From Serinus canaria (taxonomy: Eukaryota; Chordata; Aves; Passeriformes; Fringillidae): a DNA stretch of 64,000 nucleotides. A program made the position numbers and the translations under genes. Shown here one piece after another: positions 38,501 to 52,821 of this stretch (position 1 is its first letter; each line of letters opens with the position of its first letter). The notes under the pieces are model-generated. The model saw nothing but the letters and a program-made list of their open reading frames with translations. It searched no databases and was not told the origin of the DNA. The stretch lies in the NCBI RefSeq assembly GCF_022539315.1, contig NC_066322.1:20160765-20224764 (forward strand), written 5' to 3'.

Positions 38501-41500
38501 TCACCTAAAAAGAATGAATTTATATAATTGACTTGCTGTATTACATCCAGGAAATCATTCTAAAGTTTCCTATACAGCATGCAAAGTCTCAACTCTAAGG
38601 AATTTAGTAAATGACAGGAATTTAGGGAAGATCAGCTATAGCAAATCTGCTGAACCTTTTATCCTGAGGATTGAACCCAACACCCTACTTGTATTTTAAG
38701 ATCTTCAGTCCATGGATCATATTGTTAAGCATGATAGAGAAAAGCAGATAGAACCAGCTATTGATAATTATAAATTAAATGGATTTTTAATGCCATAAAG
38801 TTCTGGTCATAAAGTATACAGGTCTGAACTAAAATGGTAAAACCAAAAAATTTATTAACTAGTCTATCATCTATCCCCATGGAGTGATAGCATCTAGAAA
38901 ATTTTGCCACCCACTGGATGATAAACTTACAGTCCGAAGGATATAGTGCTAGCTAGTGGCTGGAGAAGGCAGCTCCTATTCTGTCCTGGGTGCCCACTCA
39001 GCATCAACCATTAATAAACAGCCAGAAGTGTCAGAAATACTGCTACATGTTTCATGGCCTGTGTGAAGAAATATAGTCCTATAAAAAGAGGTGGGACTAA
39101 AAAGCACTAAGAGCTAGAGAGAATAGGACTGGCAGCTTGGAAAAGCCCCAGGCTGAGTTGCTCCAAGCCAGGCCCTCATAAAACTGCTCTGACCTGAGCT
39201 GCTCAGAGAATAACCTACACTGGGCACAGATGTGCTGTTAAAGATGGAGGCTCAGATGCACCCAGGCACTTTTCGTGCAGGTCTTCAAGTTCTTTCTTCT
39301 GTATGGTCAATTTAAACTGAAATTTAAAAGTTCACATATTTCTATTCCAGAAACATTTAGTAAAATAGAAGTCTTCCAATGGAAAAAGAATGAAAATGAG
39401 AAGGAAATTATTGCTTCCAGAATGTCAAATTAAATAATTTATCTTCTCTTCCAAGTCAACACTAAGAAATAAATATAAACCCTACAGTCTTAAGTGCCTG
39501 AAACGGTAACAAATCTGATCATAACCAAAAACACTGTTAAACTCAACTGTGTTTCTTCTTCCCCCCCCCACCCCTCACACCTTGCAAACATCTCCACTAC
39601 TCTCTCCATTTCCCATTTTCTACATGCATTCTGTATTTGCCATTTTGTAATTCAGTCTTTCAAAAACAGGGGAAAAAAGGCATTTCCTCCCTTAAAAAAA
39701 GAAAAAAATAGAAGTCTTTGGTACTTGATTTGCCCCATTTTCCTCAATTCCAAAAAAGCTGTTTGTACCTATCAAATCACACATTGCTAAGAAGCTTAGC
39801 AAGAGCTGCAGCTCTGACTGACCTCAGTGAATGAAATCCTCAATGAATAGAACTGTTCTGGAGAAAAAATATTAAAACCAACCAAAAAATCTCAAGACCC
39901 CCACAGAACAACAACAAAACCCACTAAAATCTAACAGACAGAAACACACACAGCAACTTAGACTCCACTGGCTGTGGGGCAGCAGCAGCCATATTAATCT
40001 GGCATTCCTTCATAAAAACTGATTTTAATTCCTCTCCTAATATAAGTGTCTCAGCACATGGCTTTATAAAGAAAAGACCAATTTGTTTTAACTAAAAATA
40101 TATCATTATGCTTCTGGCAAACTTGCAATGAGCTCCTTTTAAGTCCACAGTATTCTTACACATTACAGAAAAGTACTCCTCAGGTTAATCCCCTAAACTA
40201 TGCAGAAGGCTGTTCCTAGTCCTACTAACAAGAACAGCACAGAAGTTGGTTGGAGTGACCTTAACCTTGCACCTCAATTATTCAGAATTCTCTAGTTTCA
40301 TTGACATTCAGCCTTGATAGTGCATTGGACTGCATTTTAAATTCTGTGAGAATATTGTAGGGCTTTATAAATATATTTATATATATATAAATACACAAAA
40401 AAAATATACACTGTATCTACAAAATTGTATATTCTTTTAATGCTCTACATCTTAAAATTACTAGTGTGTTCTCAAACTTCTTAGCACTTTAACAAGGTAT
40501 TCTGGATGGGAATAATAGAAATTGCAAAACAAGAGATCAGATACTTCTTATTTGAGATTTCTTGAAAAGCCCCAAATGACTGAAATGAAGGACAGCAGAA
40601 GAAACTAAAGACAAGGAAAGCAAGAAAGCCTGTTGAATCAATAATAGACTGTTTCACTCAGAAGTACTCTGAAGAGACTGCTCTTGGGTCATGAGCCTGG
40701 GCAGGTTTTTGAACACCCTGCTCTTCGGAGAATTTAGCCTTTTGGCTTCCCCTGTTCTGTGTAAAAGTTATCTCACTGCCAAGACTGTAAGATGGTATCT
40801 CAATCAATATCTGCTTTAAATATTTCTGGCAGGCACTCTGCTCTGGTTCACAACAATCTTTTTTTTTCTTTTTTTGTGCTAATTTTTGCCATAATATTCT
40901 TGCTATTGAATGTTTCATAGGCAAAAAATATTAATGGAAGGTTAGCATTCTGTTTTGAGGCTCTTCATAAAAAAATTTCCAAAACATTTTCATAGCATAT
41001 AGAAATTACTTAGGAACAATTTACTTTTCTTATCAGTAATAATTACCTTTTCAAATGTAACTTGTTTTTACATATAAAATGTTATAAAATGTTTTACCAT
41101 AAGTATAAATAGAATCCTTTTGAGAAATAAAAACTACTTATTACAAACAGCCCATACAGATATCCATCCTTACTTGGGCCTTGCTCAAAATGTAAATTTA
41201 GTCTGGTCTTAAAGATTTAATTTCTTCTTTTCCCCAAAGTGGAAGAATACCTCTGTGCTTATAAAAGGCAAAGTGAGGTACTTAGCAAGTCCACATTCCA
41301 CCAAGAAGCACAGGTTTACACTTCATCAGGAGGAGGTGGATGACAACAAAAGTTTGTGTAATTCCTCCTGGATTAATGAATGGATGAGGAAGGCCAATGG
41401 TCTCTTGCTAATCCCAGGAACACAGTCAGCATCAACATTTTATTGTTTTTATTATTTTAAAATGTCTCTTATTAAACACATCTATTTTTAATATCTTCAG

Positions 41501-41520
41501 ATAGCTGGAAAGCTTTAGGT
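38501..41520. other. AT-rich non-coding sequence
   Basis: It contains low-complexity C and A runs (C-rich at 39562-39575) and an AT-alternating stretch at 40364-40415. No gene or transposon was recognised. Confidence 0.6.
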
Positions 41521-43299
41521 CATGATTTAGTAATGCATTTAAAATGGGTGAGTCCTAAGATGTTCAGCATGACTGTTTAAGCATCCTTAAAATGAAACAT
41601 ATACTTTCCTGTACCAGAAAGCTTTCCAGCATTTGTTCCTCAGTGCTCTTTACAGATCGAGGTCCTCTTTTGCAATATTTTCAAGTAATTGTACAAAAAT
41701 TATCCATGAAAACTCATTTAAATTGGCACATTCTATGTTAATAGCTAATGTGGGATGCATAAACACTTAAATGTACATATAGATTCTAAATCTATTCTCC
41801 CCTTTTTTTGCCAATATTGTTTCTGTGTGCCATTTTCATGGCAGAGAACGGCTGAGCTACATGAAAATGAAAGGAACAAATAATGACTGCAGGAAAAATG
41901 AGGGTAAGTGGCTAAAATGGGGCTACTGTGAGCATTTGCAGGTTTAATATAGCTAGTAGCACTTCAAAAAACATTTGTCAGTATTTGAAGCTTAGCGTGC
42001 TGCCTGTCCTGTGCTGTCCAAGGAAAGCAAGCTGCTCCAGGGACTCTGGGACCAACTATTTATTTTAGGCCACAGTCAACCACTTCCTCCAAAAACATCC
42101 TTTCTGCAGAGTTATAGCCTTGGTTTAAAACTTCAGCCACAGAAGTATCTGAGTACAAGTCACATTTACATCTTTAAGAAGGGACCAAAGCAGAACGGTT
42201 TCAAACAATGCTACTGAACCTGAAGCCATACAGGACTTGGGTTTTGTTAGTTTACTGCACTTCATTACCACTGAAAATTGAGCTTCTTCATCCTGTTTGG
42301 GAACTGTAGAAACAACTCAGATGCACAGGCAAGTGGGATTTCTCCACTTGTGTTATAAGTCTCACTTTATCATCCTGTTTAACTGGTGCTCTCAATCAGT
42401 GCTTATTGTTCGAATTTGTGAGTTAATACAACCTCAGGGGGCTGTTTAAAAATAGGAGTCTCTAGCAAAGGTTTTGGTAGATAGATATTGTGCAAGTGGC
42501 TCCAGAATCATCCACTCATTGCAGCTGGTTAGTGAAATGGGCGACTACTACACCATATTGACAAAAAACCAAAAAAATTAAGTTCCGTAGAGCACAGGAT
42601 TAGACTCACTACTCAGTCACTGATCCCTCTTCTTAGGTTCAGAATCACAATTATCCTGCAGGCAGGCTCTCCATCACAAAGGAGAGGCCAACATCTCCAC
42701 CAGGAAAGGACAGTGCTGGTACAGAAGCAGATGGCTCCTGTTTGACCAAGAGAGACATGATTCAGCACCTGTCCCTGGGCAGAAGAAACTCATTTGGCAG
42801 AGGGCTGCAGCAGAGCCTTGAACAGGCTTGTAAAGGCCCCCTCCCGTCAGAGAGCAGCTCCTCTGCAATGCAGCTGATCTCCAAGGGTGCAAACTGGTGC
42901 CAAATTGCCTAAGGCCAGATTCATAGCTAAGATTCAGTGTGCATTTGCTTGATTTATTTTGTTTTCCATTACATTCTTGCTGCTCTTTTTTTTCCAGACA
43001 GCAGCCTATGATTTTAATGGGATATGCCTTGTTAAATACTGTTTAACACTCTGAATGCACCCATAGGATCTATTTTGCCTATTTTAAAGTGGTGCTATAA
43101 AGCTTCTAAATCCATATCTTGATTATTAAAAGAAATTTAAAAATGCTTTCTTTACTTAATGGATTGCAGGTTAAGTAGGTGGTCCAGGTTAATAGTGAAT
43201 ATGCATTTATAACCATTTTCTGCAAGTGAGCTGTTATATCCTTTCAGTCATGTCTCCAACATGGAAGTGCTCTAAAGAAAGATGTAAGTACATGTGTCC
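41521..43299. other. Non-coding sequence with one weak exon candidate
   Basis: 41530-41790 has an enhancer-like texture (TAATGCATTTAAA, TTGCAATATT, TAATTGTAC). At 41845-41903 an AG acceptor and a strong GTAAGT donor frame a 59-bp segment that is open in one frame; this is discussed as a finding and not called as a gene. A GC-richer patch lies at about 42660-42900. An acceptor-like polypyrimidine-CAG near 42986-42999 has no supported exon. Confidence 0.5.
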
Positions 43300-43372
43300 T
43301 TATGGTGCTGGAATACTTGAGGAATGCAGGGTTGGAATTAGATGATCTTTAAGGCCCCTTTAAGGACCATTT
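43300..43372 (+). mobile_element. Short CR1-type 3' end remnant
   Basis: The string GGGTTGGAATTAGATGATC (43329-43347), followed by TTTAAGGCCCCTTT, matches the CR1 3' untranslated end, usually GGTTGGACTAGATGATCTTTAAGGTCCCTTCC. The preceding GGTGCTGGAATACTTGAGG is compatible with the same region. No coding part remains and the octamer tail is not evident. It is a short, decayed 5'-truncated copy in plus orientation, less certain than the other three. Confidence 0.6.
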
Positions 43373-46300
43373 TAAGGCAGACCATTTCACAGGCTGCTAG
43401 GAACCCATTAGGATGCTGTACAGAATAGCTCACACAGATGTGACAAGGATTCATACCTATAAACAATGCTGTTGCACATTAAATCACTGTGGAGGTACAG
43501 CCTCTCTATCATTATTGGAGGATATCTATAGTTCTTGTCTAGTTCACTGGAGGATGTGTATCCTATGCAAAAGCCCTTTGTGTGGCTGTTAATTTTGATT
43601 ATATGAGAAATACTGAGTGTTGCTGCAGGTGTTCACAGAACTCATTCCTCAAATCTGCACCCCAGGAAAAATAACTGCAGATATAACTTCCCCCCACCTC
43701 CTTTTTTGCCAACAGTGAAAGCAAATCAAGGCACACTTGTCTCAAGCATTTCTCAGTGTTATCTCAAGTTCTTAAGTTGAAACTTTACAGGTTTCAAGAT
43801 TTTTATGTACTAACAGCAATGGCCATTTTATTGTTAATCACCTAAAATAATAAAGGCTATAAGTCAAACAAAACACACTCTGTAGTCATCACGGATGTTT
43901 TTCCAAGCTAATTAATACCAATTATGGGAAAAATATAAATTATATTTCCATGATGGTGTCCTTTGAAAAGACACCTGAAACTACTCTACAAAGAATGATA
44001 AAGTGTTTTAGTAATATTTTTACATCAGTTGTCAAAAATCACACGTAGAAACAGTGGCAGGGAAAACTTACATTGTGCATTTGAAACCAAACACTGCAAC
44101 AAGCACAGAAGGCCTTGGAATTAGATCCTCTAATTTCAAGGCTGACTGTGAATGAAATCATTGGTTTGTTTCTTGCCTGTCAGAAACATTTTTGTTTCTG
44201 TTTTGAACGTCTTTTGGTTTCTTTTCTCTGTCCACAATGTCCAGGTAGACTTACTACCCATTCTGTGCTAGGTCAGTAAAAGCCTGAATCCACACTGTAC
44301 TCCAGGAGCTTCACTGCCCTCTGCAAATGCCTCGCTGTCATGTCAGCATTAAAACCACCATAGGATGCAAAACTCTTATCTATGTGAAAAAAAAAAAAAA
44401 TCCAAACTCTTATTTTGATTTTTTATTCATCATATTTTACTGCCTGAAAATTCTCCCTATGCTTCTACTAAAACATGGGACTTGTGAGAAAACTACCAAT
44501 TAATAATAGCCTATTAAAAAGCACAAACACAAACCAAGAGTAAACTTTTCAAATAGCCTAATTAAAAAAAACCCAAACCCAACCCAACCCTTTCAAACAG
44601 TGATCTACTTAGAAAGATTAGTCCAAGTCATAGAAATGCAGATGATGCAGGCAAGAGCATAAAAAGGATTTCCTGGTAGAGATCATTTACAACAAAACTG
44701 AGGCATCCAACCATCAGAAGTTACTTTTTTAAATGTAAAGGTCATAACTAGCATCTCTCATATTCCCATGTATAAAATAGAATTAATGACACTGTTAGGG
44801 CTTGCAAAGAGACTGAGATTAGAAGAAAAAGCTCTTTTTAAGTGCCAGTCAAACCCAGGTATGCTACTAAGGAACCAAAGCACCCACCATTTACTGCACA
44901 TTCTTGTTTAAAGACAGGTGGAACCATAACATTCCACTGACAGCCTTTCCTCTTCAACAAGGAACCGCAGACATGGGGAGCAATGGGATTTCTGCTCCCA
45001 ACAACAAAAACCATCCATAAAAAAGAAGGGGCTGCATGTAACTTTTGTGCAACACAGGCTCTCCATGGGATGTACGGATGTTAAGAGATGAGTGTTATAC
45101 AGGGATACAGGTTATGAGTGAAAGGGATCTTTGACTTTCATGGATGGTAGGGTATCACTGGTTAAGCTGCATGGCCTAATCTTTGAACCCTGGGCACCAA
45201 GAGAAAAGAATAATTATTTATCTGACAGAAATTGTTCTCTCAATACTCCCTCTGCTTGTGCAGTTATTAAAAGGTTCATCATAGGACAAGTTTAGGATAT
45301 TCCCTTAGATTAATGAATATCCACAGATTAAAAAAGGGAACATTTTCATGTACGTCTCTGTAGCAAGGATGAGATCCTCAATTAGGATAAATCCAGTGAG
45401 ATTAAAACTGTACCATAAGGGAATGTGAGTGCCAGTGTTTCTCTTACTGCAAACCTGGGGACAGCACAGCACAAATTCTGCTGGATTACTGTACTAGCTG
45501 TGTTCTGGCAAATTATTCAACAATGCAAGAGAAATTGTTGCACCACATAAAAAAGAAATTGCACACTACATAAGGTGTATGTGACAGTGCATACTCAAAC
45601 TGGTTGTCAAGAATTTTAAAAATCTACAGAACATAATTAAAGAGTTTTAAATATTATAGCTTGAAGAATATACTGAAAATGTGTAATGGTTTGCAATGGG
45701 TCAAAGCACTGTTTTAGCAAAACCACAAATTATTTAAAAAATGCCTAACATGTATCATTAGTAATAGCCACAATTCCACATATGTATTGAACTCTTTCAG
45801 CCAGAGGATCACAGAGTTTTCCTGTCTGTATTCATAGCACAAACCCACTGTCTGAATAAGTGGGCTCCCATTCTGGAAAACATTGAAAAAATAATTGTTT
45901 GCAAGGCTCATACTTGTTCTCAATTGTACCAATTGCCTTTGTGCATGACATCAGCTAAGCTGTTAGCTTCTCTGCATTTCCCAGATCACATGCTTGTGCT
46001 CTTAAGAACTCCTTACAACATGCCAGAATTTTCAAGTTGTTGCAAAGCAAGTAATAATCTAAGTTAAAAATAATAAACAGGTAAAGGCAGAACACAGGCC
46101 CTGTGATGACCTCCTGACATGCCGAAACTGAAAAAGAGTTGTGAGCAGAGCTCTTTTACCAACATCACCAGAAAGGAAAGGAAAAAAATGAGGAAAAGGG
46201 GAAAAAATGCGGAAAAAGGGGTGGGGGGAAGAATTAAAAATTCTCTCAGATGTAATCTACTGTTAGTTTTTTCTTAGACTTACTTCTCTGAAGTTAATCA

Positions 46301-47149
46301 AAGTGGAAAGTATAGAACTATCTTAGTAAAAGCTGTTCCACTGACAGGGAGCAAAGATGTTCCCATCATTTAATCAAGTGAAGTGCAATTTGCTGTGACA
46401 AAGATACATGCTCCTAACAAAACAGAGAATAATGAAAAGTATGCCAAAGAGATTTGTAATAGTACAAATTAATAATAAGTCTTACTCCCCCAAACATATT
46501 TATGTTTATGACAGATTAATTACAAAATATGATAAGTTCTAAATGAATTCAACAAGTAATGGGAATCTGCATAGCAAGAGCTCCTTCCCAGCACTTCCAG
46601 ATCAAACAGATGCAGGACCAGACTTCCATAAGAGCCCAGGGGGTTAATCTTCAAGGGCTCAGCACCCTCAGTTGGGGATGGACAGATTTTTCAATATGCC
46701 AAGATCATATTTAAACACTTTCATGATTTCAAGGAGCAGCTGCCCCTCGTGTCCCTGGCAGTGCCACAGAGATAGGACTCTGCACACACACACTGAGCCC
46801 TTGGGTTGAATACGATCACTTTGTGTTGGTGCCTAAACTGGGGATAAGCTTTTGAAGGAAGTCTGGCTCACAATGTGGGTAATGACTTTTCTTTTAGAAA
46901 TCTGCTCCACAGAGCATTCTTTGGATTTCTGACAAGAACATCCTTTCTCATCTAAATCCAGACAGACCAAGTGGGTGACCTGCTGTGCATAGTTACATGG
47001 AAGCTGAAAGCTTATTGCTGCATCTGAAGCGTGTGCTGGACAAGAATCCTAACTATAAGTGAATACAAGTTGTAGTTTTTCCTCTTCATTTATTGTAAAA
47101 TTCTCAGGACTCCCTGTCCTTCTAGAAGGGGTTATGTGGCAACACAGTA
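43373..47149. other. AT-rich non-coding sequence
   Basis: It contains simple A-rich and CCCAA-type runs at 44386-44400 and 44563-44591, and a purine-rich run at 46173-46230. No gene, RNA or transposon end was recognised. Confidence 0.6.
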
Positions 47150-47340
47150 ACACTTGACAGCCCATGCAAATGAGCTTTGTGATATTGTATTGCTGCATTA
47201 CTACCACTACCTAACACTCCAAGGGATATTGAGCTCTAACATGTTAATTGTAGCACAAAGAGCATTGAGACGGGCTTACATGCACAAATACTTATTAGTA
47301 TGGTCCATAACTAATGGCATATTCAAATAGTGCAAGGTTT
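47150..47340. promoter_or_regulatory. Candidate regulatory block with octamer
   Basis: A perfect POU octamer ATGCAAAT (47164-47171) is followed by TGCATTAC, GTTAATTG, an isolated CpG (GAGACGGG) and TTATTAGTATG. No open frame or repeat explains the stretch. It is a weak enhancer candidate from motif content only. Confidence 0.25.
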
Positions 47341-50300
47341 TTGGTGATAAAATTACAAGAAGAGGACAAAGAGAAAAGACAAATTAAATCTCTACTAACC
47401 AGCTGAGGAAAGGTGAGTACCCCACCATGGATATCCCCACCAGTGCACCAGGTTCTCTACCAACATATCTCCCACAGCAGATATCTTGATTTCATCAGGA
47501 CCTGATCAAGCTCCCAAGAGGTTTCTCCTGCTTATGACCCTGCTTGCACTGACAGGAGTGGACATTAGCTGGGGCAGCTGCTGCGCAGCAGCTGGTTTGT
47601 CACCTTTACATATGTGTGGCATTGTGTAACCTGCTGTAAACCAAGAGCTACCACCAACTGCCAGAAAAAAAGAGGTGGGCAGTGAGAGACAAGTCTCTCA
47701 TTGGTAGTGATCAGTTGCCATGAGAATAGTACACTGTACAATTCTATATTTTGTAGACACTCCTGAAGTGCCATTCAGAGCAAAGATTCTGTGAAAAGGA
47801 CCCTTTGCTCATCTCTTCCTTCTACCAGATACTATGGAAAAGGCAGCACTGATTTGCTATCACTGTACTATGAGAATTCCATATACTAATATTTGCTACA
47901 GCATGAAATTCACCCCTTTTTAATAACTGTATAAATTCAGGGATCTGTAACAAATAATAAAAATTGCTGATTCTCAGAGAATGCTTTACTCAGTTATTTG
48001 CTGTGAAATCACAGGAAGCTCAGATATGTCCAATGAGTAATTCACTGTGGAAAAGATGCTGAACCCCCTGGGCACACAGAGTGCACATGTTTAGAGAGGA
48101 CAGTGAAAACCAGGTATCACTTGAAAACATGTGAAACAGGCACCTGTTTCTGATTTTTGTGGAAATACTGCTTGACTTGCAGGAAAGCCAGCTTGTCAGA
48201 GCATAAAACAAGGGTCTGTACTCCCTGGCTTAGAAAGACAGCCCCTATCCAAGGAGTTTACAGGTTTTGCTGTGTTTTTACAGTACCTGGCTACAACAGA
48301 GTGCAAGTCAATAACTTGTGCTCCTTGGCAAAGTTGAAAAAAGAGTACATGTCCCTGCCATGTCACAGAGTATGTCATGATGTACTTTCCTCACTCCTCC
48401 ACTCTTATATCCTGAGAGTGGTAAAACTCAGAGATTAAACAGTATTCCCTCCCACTCTCCTGTTAAGGGTGCTTTAACTTCTCAGACTGCCCTGGTTTCT
48501 CCCTCCTTGTAGCTTCCTGTGTAGGTGAGAAAAAGCTTTTGTAGACATGCACTCCCCAGGTTACACATCCTTTCCCTCACAGAGGAACCAGGCACCAGCT
48601 TCCTTCAAGGGCTTCTGCTGCATTTGTCCTGCTAAACAGGACAGGCAAAACCAACCCTCTTGTCCTCCAAGACAGCCATAGGTTGAGCACTTCAGCCCAC
48701 TGAACAGGCTAAATCCAACAGGCATAAAGACACGGGCATTAAGCCAAAGGTAAGAATTCATGAGGAAGGAGCTCAGTAAATTCATGAGTCCTCACATCAG
48801 TAAGAAAGCACTGGTTCAGGAGCAACTCACTTCTGAAGATGTCCCCTGCAAATCCCCAAAGCTCTTACCTCAGTCTCTTGGCCTCTTTCTGCTCTCCCTT
48901 CCACATGGCCAATTCCAGCACACTCTCCTGGAAAACGGGGTGGACAAGCACTTCTGAACAGATCAGCCTTTGCGGTTCAGCAATTTCCATGGGAATGAGT
49001 TCTGTCTCCCCAGGGAGGGGAAGCCTCACTCTTCCTCAGCAAAGTTCCTGGATGAGGGCCCCATGTCCATTTCAACATCCCATGGCAATCCCATAGCAAC
49101 CTCCACCCCTGAGCCAGCTCCAGCCTTCTTCCCATACCTGTCATGCCCATTAAAATCACTAAAAACTGAGGGTGGAAAAGTAACATTTTCTTATTTTCAG
49201 CTCAAGGGAACCATATCTTCCTGCCCTCAATGAGATGGAAGGAAAAGGAAGGGTGAGCCAGCCTCTGGGAAAGTGGGGGCAATAAGGCACAAGAGTGGGG
49301 AGACACTGTGTCACCCAGGGTGCACACCAGAAGCATGCATTGGCAGCCTCAACAGACCCCAGGCCTTGTGGCACAGACTTGTACATCACTTAGAGAAAGA
49401 TGCCCTTCATCTCTTTGCCTTCAGTCGTCTTCATTAAAATAACACAGCACATCACTGTGCAGCTCCAACAGGTCAGACTCTCAGCAGTGGAGACTCAGTA
49501 CAGAATGTCCAAAACCCAGGAACTATACTGGGCTATAATCCTTGTTTTAAGTTTTTCAATCTTCTTCCAAAACAAAAAGCCCATCATATTTTATTTCAGA
49601 AGTAGTGAGGCAGGTGTAACAGCCGGCCTGCTACAGTAACAGAGAAGAAAACCAAGGCTTCCACTGCAAGTAAATCAGCCATCATCAGCATAAAAGATTT
49701 TTTTTTCATCTTGTTGTAATGTCTTCAAATTACCTTAACACACCAACTGTCATGACAATGTTCTAAAATTACCATAACTGTTACTATAAAAATGCTAGAA
49801 GATATTACGCCTCTCTTTCACCTTTTTTTTTTAGCCCAAATAAAATGGAAAGCTACAAACAACAGTGTTATAGAAAAAGGGCAAACAAGCAACTGGAGAT
49901 TGATAAAAAATGTTAACATCTTAAATTACTAAATCCTATTTTAATTTCCTTAAGGTTGTTAAATACAGATTTCTTCTATTTGGTAGTAAGTACTTAGGAA
50001 ATATAATCTATTTGGCCAGGGAGATCCCTACTTGTGATACAGAAAAAAACATTTAAATCTCTGCTCGAGCCATACAGAGCCATAACAGCAACTGACTTCT
50101 GTGGTGTTCCGCTACATTTATCCCAGCACAAGTGAGTCTAGACCCTGACCCTTGGAGTGCTCACAGAGAATCAAATGCAGCCCTTATTACTCTTGAGAAT
50201 AGATACATGTTAGTAAAGTGGGCACTTGGAATAATGCAAAGTGCCTCTTCAATAATGCTGTTTGTGAAGCTGCACTGTGTTTTGTTCATAATGGACAGCT

Positions 50301-52821
50301 TCAACCCTGGTTCGGCACTGGGCAAGAGTTCTTAGAGAATGCAACAAAGATCCATAGAGTAGCTATGTTACTGCAACAATTAAAATCACTTTGAAGAAGA
50401 GAAAACGCCCAGATGGAAAAGATGAGACAGCAACAATTACACTGTGACAGTGGTTTGTGAAAGATACCCGAAACAGAAAGACATCTCTACAGAACAGATG
50501 GAATTTATGTTGACAATGCTTTTAAGAAAACCTATCAAAAATAACCCTTTGTCCTAGGACCAAAATGTTTTCCAGGACCATTACCTCTTGTAGGCTTCTC
50601 ATCCCCTTCATTTTTAATTAGCTTTTGCCTAGCTGCACTTGGTTCCATTTCCGCTGTAATAGCTGTCTTTACTGCTGTCCTCATACCAGAAATGTTAGCA
50701 GGCAATCAGTGCTCTTGGGACCGGGACTTGGATTACAAAGGCACAAAGAAGCAGATTTACAGGCCAGGGCTCTCCTGCCTTTGGGCAGTAAGCTGGACTG
50801 AGTAGTGGGGTCTAGTCTAGATGGATCAACGGACACATCTGCCCACTCCCAGATAAGTGCCTAAAGGTAAAAGCAGAACCAGCTCAGAGCAGTAAGGAAG
50901 CCAATACTTGAACACATTGTTTTAAAAGCAAGCATAACTCCACAAGCAGAACCAAAGTCATCCGAGCCACAGGATCGGATTTTTTTTATACTTCTGTAGC
51001 ACCTTTCATTTTTATAAATTAATTCCTGGCTTCAACCACTGAACCTTCAATTAGAACCTAAGCTCTAATTTACTCCAATAAGAATAAATGAACCAGTACT
51101 ATCTCCCTTCCATTATGCTCTGCAATTGTTAAACTCCTTGAAGGGTTGATCCTGGAGATTTTGGCTTCATTTTCTCAATTTTACTGAAATATTTCACAAT
51201 GCCGTTGCTTTATTTCCCCACAAAGGGCTCGCTCTCTGTTCTTGCCCAAATGGATTTTTAGAATTCTTTAACAAGAATTCTGTTGCAGCTAAGACTATTC
51301 CAATATGGTAGAAACAGAGTAATTAACATCCAAGAGCCATTTTTGCTGTTCTCATTGCACTTGAGCAGAAACTTGATACAAGTCACACATTTTGTGCTCT
51401 CCTTTTTCACAGATCACTCGGACCCGCTGTCACTTCTCATAAGGAGTGTGACAGAGGGAGCTAAGAACCACCACCTTCTTTTTACCTCCGACAAAGGGCA
51501 TTATAAAGCTCATCATTCCCAAATACAGTCAGGTTCACAAACAACTGCAGGCATTTCTCACTGAACTGATGTTGCATTCATGTGCTGCTCTTCCATATGG
51601 CTTTGTACTAAAGTTATTTGTAAGCACGTTAACAGACATGATAATGAAAAAAGCACATAGAAACTCCCAAATACTTAAAATTAGATCACTAAACCATTCC
51701 CCTCTCTGGAATTATGTTTTATATTGCATATTTTCTTGCTTTCCTTAACCCCTACTAATCAGATGGGTTACTGAGGTATGAAAAAATGATTATCAGTTTC
51801 TCAAGCATTCAGTATTTTTTAATATTAACTATAGGTTCAGTTTAATTCTATTTTTATCTGCACTAGTCTGTCCATTTCTAATGGCTTGGTTTTATTCCAA
51901 AAAAAAATCTTTCTTATTTTAGCATTGAGATTGCAGTACACTCTCTTCCTCATTTATGAATGTTTTAAGGTCTCAACACTAGAGTTATTTCCTCTTTTCC
52001 ATGTCAGTAAGGAAAGGTGCATTTCATTTTAAACTGCTTAATTAATACACATTTTGTAAAATATTTGGCAGCAGAAGCTTCCCCAAAATGATGATCTTGC
52101 AATTACACATCTTAAGTGTAATGACAGAAGACCAATTTGGTTGCTGCAAAATTAACATCAGCATCAAACAACTGTCTCCCTGAGCCTGTTTACTCTTTTC
52201 TACTGATCTAGAATTCTTATCAAGAGCATGATAAATTATTAAGATGTATGACAAAGACTCCTCCTGGAGTGATACTACAAAGGCATACTTCTAATGCTAA
52301 AATTCTTATTATTATCAAAGCAATTGAAAGAGGCAGGAAGATGAAGCAGGATGTATAAGAATCATTTCAGGAAGATGTGTACTTAAGGTCTTCCAAGTAA
52401 AGAAGAGAGCCAGTCAAGGGAGAATGCTGAATCTACAGCATTTCATCCCAACACTCTTGCCACTTTCTATTCAGATAGTGACTCTGGAAAATGCTGAAGA
52501 AAAAAAGTTATGGTCCAATATTCTGTTGGCAAAGTACAGTCACCGGCATTTATTTTATCATCATAATAGCCCTTGGCAGGCTATCCTTCCCAGCAATACA
52601 ACAAACATTTTAAATGCCTTTTCAGCTAAGCAGCTTGGAGAGCTGTGCAAAAATAAACCACAAGTAAGCAGTTTCAAACCAAGAGTTAAAGCAACAGTAA
52701 CTGCTACTTAATTCCTACTCATTTGCAGTTCCCATTGTCACAGCAGAAAGACAGAAGCCAATCAGGATTCATTGCTTAAGTACAGTGAACAAAACTTTTT
52801 GGCTGCATAACTTTCAACTAA
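47341..52821. other. Non-coding sequence, GC-richer near 48.5-49.4 kb
   Basis: The part at 48540-49400 has more G and C and many short overlapping frames on both strands, none recognisable. The remainder is AT-rich. I found no RNA gene, repeat array or transposon end. Confidence 0.55.
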
